From positions 295,426 to 359,425 of the forward strand of contig NZ_RBIL01000001.1 of assembly GCF_003633755.1 (NCBI RefSeq): a stretch of DNA of 64,000 bases, given 5' to 3'. A program made the translations under genes and the position numbers. This stretch comes from Solirubrobacter pauli. Lineage in GTDB: Bacteria; Actinomycetota; Thermoleophilia; Solirubrobacterales; Solirubrobacteraceae. The notes beneath the pieces are model-generated. The model did not search any database and was not told the origin of the DNA. It saw only the letters and a program-made list of their open reading frames with translations. Shown one piece after another: positions 53,273 through 60,493 of the stretch; the first letter of the stretch is position 1, and each line of letters starts with the position of its first letter.

Positions 53273-53624
53273 TACCGGCCTTTCTGTTCGACTACGCCAC
53301 ACACTCTCCGACGTGCGAGCGAAAACCTCTTCCTCCCTGCGGTCCTAACGTGCGACGTCGGATTCTCACGATGGTCGAATTGGGTGTCTGGACGGTCGGC
53401 CCTAGGGCCAAAATTTCGGCGGCGCACCGCAAGTGGTGCCAAGGTGTGCCGCGGCTAGTGAGGCGACGTCCAGAGATGGTTGCGTCGACTGACGCGGAAC
53501 AGGGTCTGCGGCGACTTGCCGCAGACCCTCTCTGCGACGTCTGACGAACCCCCGCCGCCCCTGCCCTTGATCGGACTCTGCGTCGTGATCAGCGACGTGC
53601 TCCAGTCAGGTCCCGGCCCTTAGC
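53273..53624. other. intergenic region with repeat copy and hairpin
   Basis: No gene recognised. Contains repeat copy 2 and a perfect 11-bp hairpin GGGTCTGCGGC/GCCGCAGACCC (53502-53512, 53518-53528, 5-nt loop), which could end transcription coming from either side. Confidence 0.5.
53453..53472. repeat. 20-bp direct repeat, copy 2
   Basis: Identical to 53252-53271. No reading frame of the peptide gene continues from it, so only this short block is duplicated. Confidence 0.65.
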
Positions 53625-53661
53625 GAAAAAAGTTGGGACAGCTCGGCAGCCCGCCTCCTAG
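53623..53661 (+). promoter_or_regulatory. element-specific promoter, copy 6 (ssb side)
   Basis: GCGAAAAAAGT, then GGGACA at 53635-53640, 13 nt, and CCTCCTAG at 53654-53661. The ATG at 53669 is 34 nt from the first G and a GTG is 31 nt away, so here the fit to a leaderless start is one base off. Confidence 0.72.
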
Positions 53662-53668
53662 GGCTGTG

Positions 53669-53872
53669 ATGGACAACGCCGAGCTCATTTCCAACCCGTG
53701 TCCGTGGGAGCCGACCAGCTCCCGCGGGCGGCTGCACGCGGCCGCCGTCGCTGCGCGCGTCCAGTCAGGCGAGCCCAGGGGGCTCGCCGAGCTGTACGCG
53801 ATCGGCGACGTCACACGCCTCGCGCGTTCGCACCGACTCCCGCTCAGCGGCGACGGCGGCTACGGCTCATGA
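53669..53872 (+). CDS. small hypothetical protein under promoter copy 6
   Basis: 67 residues. Ala/Arg-rich helical middle (GRLHAAAVAARVQSGEP) and a basic end. Not recognised. Its place behind the promoter and before the ssb leader suggests it heads the replication/housekeeping part of the element. Confidence 0.5.
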   Translation: MDNAELISNPCPWEPTSSRGRLHAAAVAARVQSGEPRGLAELYAIGDVTRLARSHRLPLSGDGGYGS

Positions 53873-53906
53873 CCTCCTACCGCCACCACAACGGCGAAGG
53901 GAACCA

Positions 53907-54035
53907 CGCCCCGATGGGGCGAGCCGTCTCCTGCCTTCGTCCTGAGCATCGGCGCGCGCCGGTTCTCGCGCAAGCCGCTCACTTCGTTCGGGCGACCCGC
54001 CATGCGGGTTGCGCGAGCCCCGGTCTAGCGCGCCG
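53907..54035 (+). promoter_or_regulatory. structured 5' leader of ssb
   Basis: Hairpin CGCCCC/GGGGCG (53907-53912, 53916-53921), then three nested stems: CGGCGCGC/GCGCGCCG (53950-53957 with 54028-54035), CTCGCGCA/TGCGCGAG (53965-53972 with 54010-54017) and ACCCGC/GCGGGT (53995-54000 with 54004-54009). All are perfect. A 22-nt unpaired strand (53973-53994) lies inside. Likely a regulatory RNA structure controlling ssb. Confidence 0.55.
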
Positions 54036-54096
54036 GAGTCGGTCTTGTCAGTTCAACGATCGCCCCAACACCGGGGCAGAGAGCAGGTCCAGCAAC

Positions 54097-54543
54097 ATGA
54101 ACATCGCAGCGATCAGCGGCAACCTCACCCGCGACCCGGAGCTTCGCACCACGCCCAGCGGCGTGCCTGTCTGCACCGTGCGCCTCGCCGTCAACGGCAT
54201 GGGTCGCGGCGGCCGCGAGGAGGCCGGCTACATCAACGTCGTCAGCTTCGGCGCCGGCGCCGAAGCCGCCGCCAAGGTCCTCACCAAGGGCTGGCTCGTC
54301 GAGGTCCAGAACGGCCGCCTGGAGTGGCACGAGTGGACCGACAAGCACGACCAGACGCGCGAGTCCTACCAGGTGATCGGTGACATCAAGTTCCTCGCCG
54401 CCCCGAAGGAGCGCGAGGACGGCTTCGCGCCCGCGACCGACGTCCCGGCCGAGGCCTCGGACTTCGCCCCCGCCGAGCAGCGCGTGCCGGTCGGCGCGGG
54501 CGCCGGCAACACCCCGGCCGCGGACGACGACATCCCGTTCTAG
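54097..54543 (+). CDS. ssb: single-stranded DNA-binding protein
   Basis: 148 residues. Opens with MNIAAISGNLTRDPELRTT, OB-fold strands VCTVRLAVNG, GYINVVSFG, LVEVQNGRLEWHEW, and ends with the acidic tip DDDIPF that recruits replication proteins. Shorter linker than the usual chromosomal SSB, so probably the element's own copy, which would coat transferred strands. Weak ribosome-binding site behind a structured leader. Confidence 0.9.
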   Translation: MNIAAISGNLTRDPELRTTPSGVPVCTVRLAVNGMGRGGREEAGYINVVSFGAGAEAAAKVLTKGWLVEVQNGRLEWHEWTDKHDQTRESYQVIGDIKFLAAPKEREDGFAPATDVPAEASDFAPAEQRVPVGAGAGNTPAADDDIPF

Positions 54544-54636
54544 CCCTGGCGACCACCGACGGCGGCTTCGCTCCGTAGCCACGCCACGTGCGTGACCGGG
54601 GAGCGGGGCCGCCTTGTCGCGGTGCCCCTCGCTCCC

Positions 54637-54816
54637 ATGACGCTCACCACCAACCCCACCCGCTCGCTCGCCGCCGTCCTGGACGCGCCGCTTGCGCCTC
54701 GCACCACCAGCACCGACCCGGTCGTCGCCGTCGAGTTCCCCGCCGGCGACGGCCGCTCCTGCGGCCTGCGCTTTGACCCGCGCACCGCCGAGCTCGCCGC
54801 CTACGAGATCGCCTGA
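54637..54816 (+). CDS. small hypothetical protein
   Basis: 59 residues from ATG 54637 (frame open to 54592). Short Thr/Ala-rich start, then a compact beta piece (VVAVEFPAGDGRSCGLRFDP, then RTAELAAYEIA). Not recognised. Confidence 0.5.
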   Translation: MTLTTNPTRSLAAVLDAPLAPRTTSTDPVVAVEFPAGDGRSCGLRFDPRTAELAAYEIA

Positions 54817-54844
54817 CCGCCCTCCCCCACGTCAAGGACGACCG

Positions 54845-55198
54845 ATGCCCACCACCAACACCCCCACGATGCGCGGCCGCACGCCGCACCCGGACGCCGC
54901 GCTCCACGAGGACGCCCGCGGCCGACTGCTCGACATGCGCGCCTACCGCTTCGACGACCCCAACGTCGGCGCGCTCGAAACCGCCCTGTTTGACCGGCGA
55001 ATGGCCTTCGAGAACTTCCGGCACCTGTGGCGCCTGACCCCCGAGCAGCGCGTCGCCGCGATGTGGCGCGGCGATCTCACGCTCTCCGAGTGCCTGGCCT
55101 GGTCCGCTCGGTTCCCGGACGAGGTCCCGCTGATCGGCAACGAGCTCGCGTACATCGCCATGAACACGCTCGAGTTCCAGGGCGAGGACCACGACTGA
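54845..55198 (+). CDS. hypothetical helical protein
   Basis: 117 residues; AAGGA upstream. Helical (ETALFDRRMAFENFRHLWRL; LTLSECLAWSARFPDEVPLI; ELAYIAMNTLEFQGEDHD). The second half has the look of small phage/ICE proteins of unknown role. TGATG overlap with the next gene. Confidence 0.65.
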   Translation: MPTTNTPTMRGRTPHPDAALHEDARGRLLDMRAYRFDDPNVGALETALFDRRMAFENFRHLWRLTPEQRVAAMWRGDLTLSECLAWSARFPDEVPLIGNELAYIAMNTLEFQGEDHD

Positions 55199-55392
55199 TG
55201 GGCGCGCACGCCAACCGCTGCGCGCGCGTTGCCGAGCTGCGCGCCGCGTACCGGCACCGGCGGCTCACCGTCGACCACGCGCCCGCCACGCGCATCACCC
55301 GCCCGATCGAGGGCGCGATCGCCTTCGACACCACGGCGGTCGCCAGCGCCGTCCTGTCCGCGCTCACGCCGCTCGCTGGGCGGCCGGCGTGA
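55198..55392 (+). CDS. small hypothetical protein
   Basis: 64 residues between two overlapping genes (TGATG before, GTGA after). Basic N-terminal half (RVAELRAAYRHRRL), hydrophobic C-terminal helix (AVASAVLSALTPLAG). Likely a real member of the primase operon, function unknown. Confidence 0.5.
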   Translation: MGAHANRCARVAELRAAYRHRRLTVDHAPATRITRPIEGAIAFDTTAVASAVLSALTPLAGRPA

Positions 55393-56312
55393 CCGCCACG
55401 ATCATGCTTGCCCCCAAGCCCGACATCGCGCTGCACGCCTACCTGGCCATGCTCGGCGGCGACGGCCAAGGCTGGCTGGAAGTGCGCTACCGCACCCGTC
55501 GCGGGATGCGGACCCTCTTCTACCCCGCGCGCGGCCGCTCGCGGCAGCTGGCCGCGATGATCCGTCGCGTCAGCGAACACTCCGACGTCTACATCGGGTG
55601 CGCCATCCGGGGCGAGCGCGCCGGCGACAAGGACGCCGTCGCGGGCTCCTGGGTCGCCTGGGCCGAGCTGGACACCAAGGACGCGATCAACCGGCTCGCG
55701 AGCTTCACGCCCGCGCCCACGATGCTGATCTCGTCCGGCACGCCCGGGCACATGCACGCCTACTGGGCGCTGACCGAGCGCGCCAGCGCAGACGCGATCG
55801 AAGACGCCAACAAGCGCCTGGCCTACGCCGTCGGCGGCGACCCCGTCTGCTTTGACAGCACGCGCATCCTGCGCCCGCCCGCGACGCGCAACCACAAGCA
55901 CACGCCCGCCCTGCCCGTCCAGCTCGAAGAGGCGTGCGCTGCGCGCCGCTACTCGCTGGAGGAGCTGATCGACGGGCTCGAGCTGCCACCTGCCCCCGTC
56001 ACGCCCGGGATCGGCGGCGAGCGCACGCACGTCGAAGACGACGCGGACCTACTGACCATCTCGCCCGACGTCTACGTGCCCGCGCTGACGGGCGTCTCGG
56101 AGATCGGCCGCAGCCGCAAAATCTGCTGCCCGATCCACAAGGAGCGGACACCGTCGCTGCACGTGTACCCGTCGGCCGAGCAGGGCTGGTTTTGCTTCGG
56201 CTGCCGCCGCGGCGGCTCGATCTTCGACCTCGCCTCCTACCTGTGGCAGCTCGACACCAAGGGCCCCGAGTTCGTCGAACTGAAGGAGCGCCTTCGGGAG
56301 CTGTTCCGGTGA
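55389..56312 (+). CDS. primase: RepB-type PrimPol-like domain plus CHC2 zinc finger
   Basis: 307 residues, GTG start overlapping the previous stop. N-terminal part has VAWAELDTKDAINRLASF, SGTPGHMHAYWAL and DSTRILRPPATRNHK, the pattern of RepB-type primase domains. C-terminal part has a DnaG-like zinc finger CCPIHKERTPSLHVYPS followed by WFCFGCRRGGSIFDLASYLW. No TOPRIM domain. Probably primes replication of the element or its transferred strand. Confidence 0.85.
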   Translation: MTATIMLAPKPDIALHAYLAMLGGDGQGWLEVRYRTRRGMRTLFYPARGRSRQLAAMIRRVSEHSDVYIGCAIRGERAGDKDAVAGSWVAWAELDTKDAINRLASFTPAPTMLISSGTPGHMHAYWALTERASADAIEDANKRLAYAVGGDPVCFDSTRILRPPATRNHKHTPALPVQLEEACAARRYSLEELIDGLELPPAPVTPGIGGERTHVEDDADLLTISPDVYVPALTGVSEIGRSRKICCPIHKERTPSLHVYPSAEQGWFCFGCRRGGSIFDLASYLWQLDTKGPEFVELKERLRELFR

Positions 56313-56443
56313 GCGCCGAGGAACGCTGCCGCTGCGGCGGCCCACTCCTGCCCGCCCAGGACGCGGTCGTCCCGGTGCTGCGCTGCGCGGCCTGTGGCCG
56401 CGAGCTGCCCGCCACCGCGATCACCGCCGCTGCTCCCGCATGA
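56309..56443 (+). CDS. 44-residue zinc-ribbon peptide
   Basis: GTG 56309 overlaps the primase stop; the TGA overlaps the next ATG. Cysteines in CRCGG and CAACG form a small zinc ribbon. Could be a primase partner. Confidence 0.6.
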   Translation: MSAEERCRCGGPLLPAQDAVVPVLRCAACGRELPATAITAAAPA

Positions 56444-56970
56444 GCACCGCGGCGTTCACCCTCTTCGACGCCGGCGGGCGCAGCGCGATCTTCTCGCCGT
56501 GTCGCACCTGGCGCTACGAGCTGCGGCGCACCTGGCAGCCCGCCAAGCCCGCCGCGATGTTCGTCGGCCTGAACCCGTCCACGGCCGACGAGCTCCACGA
56601 CGACCGGACCGTCAAGCGCTGCATGACCTACGCGCGCGACTGGGGCTACGGCGGACTGATCATGACCAACCTCTTCGGCTACCGCGCGACCGACCCGCGC
56701 GTCATGAAGGCCTACCCGCACCCGATCGGACCTGAGAACGACGCGCACCTGCAGTTCCTGGCCGCCGAAGCCGGAATCGTCATCGCCGCCTGGGGCAACC
56801 ACGGCACGCACCGCGGCCGCGCCCGCGAAGTGCTCGCAGCCGGACTGCTCGGCGACTTCCGCGTGCTCGCGCTCACCGCCAACGACCAGCCCAACCACCC
56901 GCTCTACCTCGACGGCGACCTAGCCCCGATCACCATCGAAGAAGCCAGGCAGCGCCGTGACGCCGCCTGA
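56440..56970 (+). CDS. DUF1643 family protein
   Basis: 176 residues. Family pattern visible: YELRRTW ... AMFVGLNPSTADELHDDRTV, CMTYARDWGYGGLIMTNLFG, YRATDP, and IVIAAWGNHGTHRGRAREVL near the end. Role unknown in the family. Common on phages and mobile elements. Confidence 0.85.
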   Translation: MSTAAFTLFDAGGRSAIFSPCRTWRYELRRTWQPAKPAAMFVGLNPSTADELHDDRTVKRCMTYARDWGYGGLIMTNLFGYRATDPRVMKAYPHPIGPENDAHLQFLAAEAGIVIAAWGNHGTHRGRAREVLAAGLLGDFRVLALTANDQPNHPLYLDGDLAPITIEEARQRRDAA

Positions 56971-57115
56971 TCCCCGCCATCCACGCGCGCATCGCGCGCT
57001 GACGGCGCTCTACACGCCCGTGCTGCGCTGGCGCTTGCGGCGCCGGCGTGGCAGCGCACGCCTCGAGCCGATCGCTCGCGCCTTGCTCGCCTACAGCACC
57101 CACGGACGGCGATGA
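56957..57115 (+). CDS. possible small basic protein
   Basis: 52 residues, GTG inside the end of the DUF1643 gene; stop overlaps the next ATG. Very Arg/Leu-rich (LRWRLRRRRGSARLEPIARA). Overlaps on both sides support a gene, composition does not. Confidence 0.35.
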   Translation: MTPPDPRHPRAHRALTALYTPVLRWRLRRRRGSARLEPIARALLAYSTHGRR

Positions 57116-57294
57116 ACGAGCCCGTCGTGATCACCACGGCGCGCGTGACCGAGCCCAAAGCGGTCTGCGCGTGCGAGCACCACCTGAGCAAGCACAAGGT
57201 CCGCCGCGGCACCGACCGGCGCTACGTCGTCCCTTGCAACGTCAAGGGGTGCGCGTGCGTGGAGTACCGCGACCGACGAGCTCCAGCGCCATGA
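57112..57294 (+). CDS. small zinc-binding protein
   Basis: 60 residues with CACEHHLSKHKV ... CNVKGCACVEY: four cysteines and histidines spaced as a treble-clef or ribbon-type zinc site. Coupled to both neighbours. Confidence 0.6.
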   Translation: MNEPVVITTARVTEPKAVCACEHHLSKHKVRRGTDRRYVVPCNVKGCACVEYRDRRAPAP

Positions 57295-57617
57295 TCGACC
57301 CCCGCCCGCTCACGCGGCTGATGATCGCCGTCGGCCGCCAACGCCATGCCGCTCAACGAGTGGGCCAGCACGCGGCCGCCGTCTGGATGCACCCGGACAC
57401 GCTCGAGGCGATGGATCGCCTCCGCGAGGCGTGCTACCCCGGCCGCACCGTCGACGACGTCTTCTCGCTGCGCTTTGAGGAACGCGACGACGTCGCGCCG
57501 GGGAGTTTCCGGCTCGCGCTCACCAGCACGCCCGCGCCGGCTCGCGCTCCTTCGGCCCCGGATGGCGGCCCTCCAGAGGGGCCCGTGACCGCCACCTTGA
57601 CCGAACGAGCCCTATGA
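57291..57617 (+). CDS. hypothetical protein
   Basis: 108 residues. Middle part AAVWMHPDTLEAMDRLREAC, then YPGRTVDDVFSLRFEERDD, looks folded; the C-terminus is low-complexity. Coupled to both neighbours (4-nt overlaps). Confidence 0.6.
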   Translation: MIDPRPLTRLMIAVGRQRHAAQRVGQHAAAVWMHPDTLEAMDRLREACYPGRTVDDVFSLRFEERDDVAPGSFRLALTSTPAPARAPSAPDGGPPEGPVTATLTERAL

Positions 57618-58207
57618 GCCGTCCCGCCAGCATCGAGCTTGCGCCCAACCCGTTCGCCGCGATCGACGTCGTCTACGCCGGGATCGGCTCGCGCACGACC
57701 CCGCCGAGCATCCTGCGCGTCATGCGCCAGTTCGCGACCGAGGCCGCACGCCTGGGCTGGACGCTACGCAGCGGAGGCGCGGGCGGCGCCGACGAGACCT
57801 TCGAGGACGCCGCCACCGACGCCGGCGGCTCGGTCGAGTGCTTTCATCCCTGGCCCGGATTTCGCGCGCACGAGCGCGCGCGTCAGATTCGGCCCACGCT
57901 CGAGCGGCCCACCGCGGCCGCGCTCGCCGTCGCCGCCGACGCGCATCCGGCCTGGTCGCGTTTGAGCCGTGGCGCTCGCGCGCTGCACGCCCGCAACGCG
58001 CACCAGATCCTGGGCGCCGATCTGCACACGCCCTCAGACGTGATCGTCTGCTGGACCCCGGACGGCAGCCTCGACGGGTCAAGCCGCGAGTCCGGCGGAA
58101 CCGGGCAGGCGCTGCGGATCGCCGCCCGACACGGCGTGCCCGTCCTCAACCTCGCGCGTCCCGAGCACCGCCGGATGATCGAGACCATTCTCCCGGTCGC
58201 CGCCTGA
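57614..58207 (+). CDS. SLOG/DprA-like Rossmann nucleotide-binding protein
   Basis: 197 residues. GIGSRTTPPSILRVMRQFAT, then LGWTLRSGGAGGADETFEDA is the classic SLOG nucleotide-binding start. HPWPGFRAHE and NAHQILGADL follow, and VIVCWTPDG ... GGTGQALRIAARHGVPVLNL near the end is the second half of the pocket. Mobile-element versions may bind nucleotides or ssDNA. End of the ssb-primase run. Confidence 0.85.
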   Translation: MSRPASIELAPNPFAAIDVVYAGIGSRTTPPSILRVMRQFATEAARLGWTLRSGGAGGADETFEDAATDAGGSVECFHPWPGFRAHERARQIRPTLERPTAAALAVAADAHPAWSRLSRGARALHARNAHQILGADLHTPSDVIVCWTPDGSLDGSSRESGGTGQALRIAARHGVPVLNLARPEHRRMIETILPVAA

Positions 58208-58297
58208 CGGCCGAGACTCATGACGCCCGGGCGCCAAAACCGGGTAAGAGCAGGCAAGACCCTCTCTCCCCCTTCCGGCGAATCCAAGGAGGACCCG

Positions 58298-58426
58298 ATG
58301 GCGCTCCGTCGCAAGAAGAAGCAGACCATGTCCGGCCGTTTCAAGTCGGCCATCACCGGCCGGTTCCTGAGCCACGCCTCAGCCGCCCGCTGGCCGAAGA
58401 CCTCCTACCGGCTCAACCGCCGCTAG
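58298..58426 (+). CDS. small very basic protein
   Basis: 42 residues; perfect CCAAGGAGG 6 nt upstream. Net charge is very high (ALRRKKKQTMSGRFKSA ... RWPKTSYRLNRR). Probably binds nucleic acid. Isolated gene between hairpins. Confidence 0.65.
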   Translation: MALRRKKKQTMSGRFKSAITGRFLSHASAARWPKTSYRLNRR

Positions 58427-58450
58427 GAACGCCCACCGAGACGCTGACCC

Positions 58451-58474
58451 CGATGGCCGCGAAAGCGGCCATCG
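58451..58474 (+). terminator. 10-bp hairpin with GAAA loop
   Basis: CGATGGCCGC (58451-58460), GAAA, GCGGCCATCG (58465-58474). The tetraloop gives exceptional stability. Ends the basic-protein gene. Confidence 0.7.
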
Positions 58475-58490
58475 GCGCGTCTAGGCCCAG

Positions 58491-58512
58491 CGTCCGCCCG
58501 TCGACCTAGCGT
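58491..58512 (+). promoter_or_regulatory. second promoter class, copy A
   Basis: GTCCG at 58492-58496, 10 nt, TAGCGT at 58507-58512, then CACAGGC and ATG. Same block precedes 59035. TAGCGT fits a TAnnnT -10 box; the start would be leaderless. Confidence 0.5.
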
Positions 58513-58519
58513 CACAGGC

Positions 58520-58993
58520 ATGGCCGCGAGCCGCTACCGCATCGACGCGCCGGCGATCGCCGCCGCCGCCCTCCGACGCGCCACGCCGCCCAACAGCCCG
58601 CCCGGGCTCGCGCTCGTCCTGCCCACCAGCCCCGTCGGGCTGCGTCGGGCAGTCCAAACCCTCACCGACTACGCCAGCAGCGAGCTGCACAGCACGCCCG
58701 GCGTGGAGCGCTGCTACGACGGCAACGGCTACCACGCCCAGGCCCCGAACCCGAGCGCCGAAGCGTGGCTCTGGGCCATCGAAGCCTGGGACGAGAAGCC
58801 GCGCGCCATCGGCGTCTGCGTGATGCTCGAGCACGCCCCCAGCACGTGGGCACTGACCTGGGCGTGGATGCACCCCTTCGAGCGCCGCCGCGGCCATCTC
58901 ACGAAGGCCTGGCCGTACCTGCAAAGCCGCTACGGCGCCTTCACCGTCGACCAGCCCTCGGCAGCGATGCAAGCCTTCCTCGCCGGCCGTTGA
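58520..58993 (+). CDS. GNAT-fold-like hypothetical protein
   Basis: 157 residues. C-terminal half IGVCVMLEHAPSTWALTWAW, then MHPFERRRGHLTKAWPYLQS, then YGAFTVDQPS, has the order of acetyl-CoA-binding parts of GNAT proteins (RRxGH loop), but the consensus is loose. No ribosome-binding site upstream. Confidence 0.6.
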   Translation: MAASRYRIDAPAIAAAALRRATPPNSPPGLALVLPTSPVGLRRAVQTLTDYASSELHSTPGVERCYDGNGYHAQAPNPSAEAWLWAIEAWDEKPRAIGVCVMLEHAPSTWALTWAWMHPFERRRGHLTKAWPYLQSRYGAFTVDQPSAAMQAFLAGR

Positions 58994-59005
58994 AGCGGCC
59001 CGGGC

Positions 59006-59027
59006 CGTCCGTGTGGGCGGTTAGGGT
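59006..59027 (+). promoter_or_regulatory. second promoter class, copy B
   Basis: GTCCG at 59007-59011, 10 nt, TAGGGT at 59022-59027, then CACAGGC and GTG 59035. Spacing identical to copy A. Confidence 0.5.
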
Positions 59028-59034
59028 CACAGGC

Positions 59035-59424
59035 GTGCACATGACCGGTGATCAGATCGCGGTCGCGATCACGCTCAACGGCCATCCCGTCCCGAGCGTC
59101 ACGCGCGTGGCGTCCGTCAACGCGCACGTGCTCGTCATCACCACGACGATCCCCAGCCCGCAAGCGCCGGTCACGCTCACATCCACCTACGTCGGCGCGC
59201 GCGAAAACGACACGCACGCCACCCACCTACTCGAAGGGCCCGAGCACCCGCACGGCCAACTCGAAACGCACGTGCACCTGCCTGAGCAAATGCCCGTCGC
59301 CGCCGACGAGCGCCGCGGCTGCCTCTACGACCACCTGCAGCTGCTGCTCCGCGCGCTCAACCGCCTCGACTGCGACCCCACGATCGACGTCGGCGACGAC
59401 GCGATCGACGCCGTCGACCAGTAG
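59035..59424 (+). CDS. hypothetical protein, leaderless start
   Basis: 129 residues from GTG 59035 (ATG 59041 two codons later). Beta-rich first half (QIAVAITLNGHPVPSVTRVA; VLVITTTIPSPQAPVTLTST), His-rich middle (EHPHGQLETHVHLPEQ), acidic end. Not recognised. Confidence 0.6.
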   Translation: MHMTGDQIAVAITLNGHPVPSVTRVASVNAHVLVITTTIPSPQAPVTLTSTYVGARENDTHATHLLEGPEHPHGQLETHVHLPEQMPVAADERRGCLYDHLQLLLRALNRLDCDPTIDVGDDAIDAVDQ

Positions 59425-59429
59425 CCCTA

Positions 59430-59752
59430 CCGAGCTGCGGAAGCTCGAGCAGATGCCCAAGCTCGACAACACTTCTCCGAGACCGAGGCGCTGTTGTTCG
59501 ACAAGAACTTCGGGATGACGCAGTACGTGCACTGGATCCAGCAACGCGGCCTCAAACATGGTCCAGTACAACGCCGCCTCCTACGCGCACCTCGGCATCC
59601 AGTTCGACATGACCTACCTGGACTTCGCTCTTACCGGGCCCCTTTTGGCTCTGGCGCGTGCTTTCTGCTCCACACAGTTTCGCGAGCGGTCCGCATCGCA
59701 GGACTTCACGAGTCCGCGCAAGCAGATCAAGGAATTCGCTCTACGGCTGTGA
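59430..59752 (+). pseudogene. remnant of a gene with two frameshifts
   Basis: Three frames in succession give a protein-like text: LRKLEQMPKLDN, then ETEALLFDKNFGMTQYVHWI, then MVQYNAASYAHLGIQFDMTY and LDFALTGP. It degrades after ~59640. Identity unknown. Decayed gene at the edge of the next unit. Confidence 0.4.
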
Positions 59753-59870
59753 TCGCCTTGTCGCGCTGTGTGCACAGCACGTCACGACATCGCAAAAAGT
59801 CTGTGCCAAAAGTGTCTTTTTGCGCCGATCCTGCCGGACCCGCGACTAGTGTCTGGTCACGAAAGCAGAA

Positions 59871-59890
59871 AGGCCCGCGGACACGGGCCT
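59871..59890 (+). terminator. hairpin AGGCCCG/CGGGCCT
   Basis: Stem 59871-59877 with 59884-59890, 6-nt loop, followed by CTCTCTTG. Lies 45 nt upstream of the small membrane peptide, so it could also be an attenuator. Confidence 0.55.
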
Positions 59891-59934
59891 CTCTTGACTA
59901 GCCACCCCGACGGTTGAGGAAGGAGGAACTAGAT

Positions 59935-60033
59935 GTGGACAGCGTAACGCTCTCCGAGGCGTTGAACCTCGCAGTCGCATTCTTCGGCATCGGCCTGGCG
60001 ATGGGCCACATGCTCGCCAGCCGCACCCGCTAA
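59935..60033 (+). CDS. 32-residue membrane peptide
   Basis: GTG 59935 with strong AGGAGG 8 nt upstream. One TM helix (LNLAVAFFGIGLAMGHML) and a basic end (ASRTR). Followed at once by a terminator, so it is a separate unit. Holin- or regulator-like size. Confidence 0.6.
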   Translation: MDSVTLSEALNLAVAFFGIGLAMGHMLASRTR

Positions 60034-60038
60034 CCGCT

Positions 60039-60060
60039 CGGCCCCGCTTCGGCGGGGCCG
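60039..60060 (+). terminator. 9-bp hairpin with TTCG loop
   Basis: CGGCCCCGC (60039-60047), TTCG, GCGGGGCCG (60052-60060). UUCG-capped stem, 5 nt after the stop of the peptide, 30 nt before RNA motif copy 1. Confidence 0.7.
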
Positions 60061-60090
60061 ACAGCGCCGGACCCGCCCGAGCGAGCCGTC

Positions 60091-60152
60091 CCCGCCCAGG
60101 TTTGCACGCAAGCGTGCGGGGCTTGGGGTCTAGGCCCGCATCGGGTGGGCCC
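60091..60152 (+). ncRNA. repeated structured RNA motif, copy 1
   Basis: CCCCGCCCAGGTTT, stem GCACGC/GCGTGC (60105-60110, 60113-60118), outer pairing CCCAGG (60096-60101) with CTTGGG (60122-60127), then stem GGCCC/GGGCC (60133-60137, 60147-60151). Sits between a terminator and the ribosome-binding site of the 60176 gene. Candidate cis-regulatory RNA. Confidence 0.6.
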
Positions 60153-60175
60153 GGTGCGCATCGAGGTGATGCCTG

Positions 60176-60493
60176 ATGTTCTTGCGACTGGTCGAGTTCG
60201 AGATCGCCGCCGACACCCCGGCCGAGGCGGAAGCCGCGTGGGAGGACGACGGGCCCGAGTGCGCTGATCGCGTCACCGCGGCGCACGTGTTCGAGGACTT
60301 CGGGCCCACCGTCAACGGCTATGACCCGCTGTGGCTGATCGCGATTAACCGCGTGCTCGAGGAGCGCGGCAGCGACGTGCGCGTTGCCGACCTCGACGAG
60401 TCCCTGTGGACGCGGTTCCTCGGCCCGCTGATCGACACCCTTGAGGACGGCTACGCCGTCGAGCGCGAGGTCCCGAACGAGGCAGGCGCATGA
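60176..60493 (+). CDS. acidic hypothetical protein behind RNA motif copy 1
   Basis: 105 residues; GAGGTG 8 nt before ATG. Acidic with helices (TPAEAEAAWEDDGPECADRV; YDPLWLIAINRVLEERGSDV; LGPLIDTLEDGYAVERE). Not recognised. Coupled to the next gene (ATGA). Confidence 0.65.
   Translation: MFLRLVEFEIAADTPAEAEAAWEDDGPECADRVTAAHVFEDFGPTVNGYDPLWLIAINRVLEERGSDVRVADLDESLWTRFLGPLIDTLEDGYAVEREVPNEAGA

Noticed and set aside
59571-59590. CGCCTCCTACG as another copy of the transfer promoter
   Set aside because: No GGGACA at the right distance and it lies inside a decayed coding stretch.
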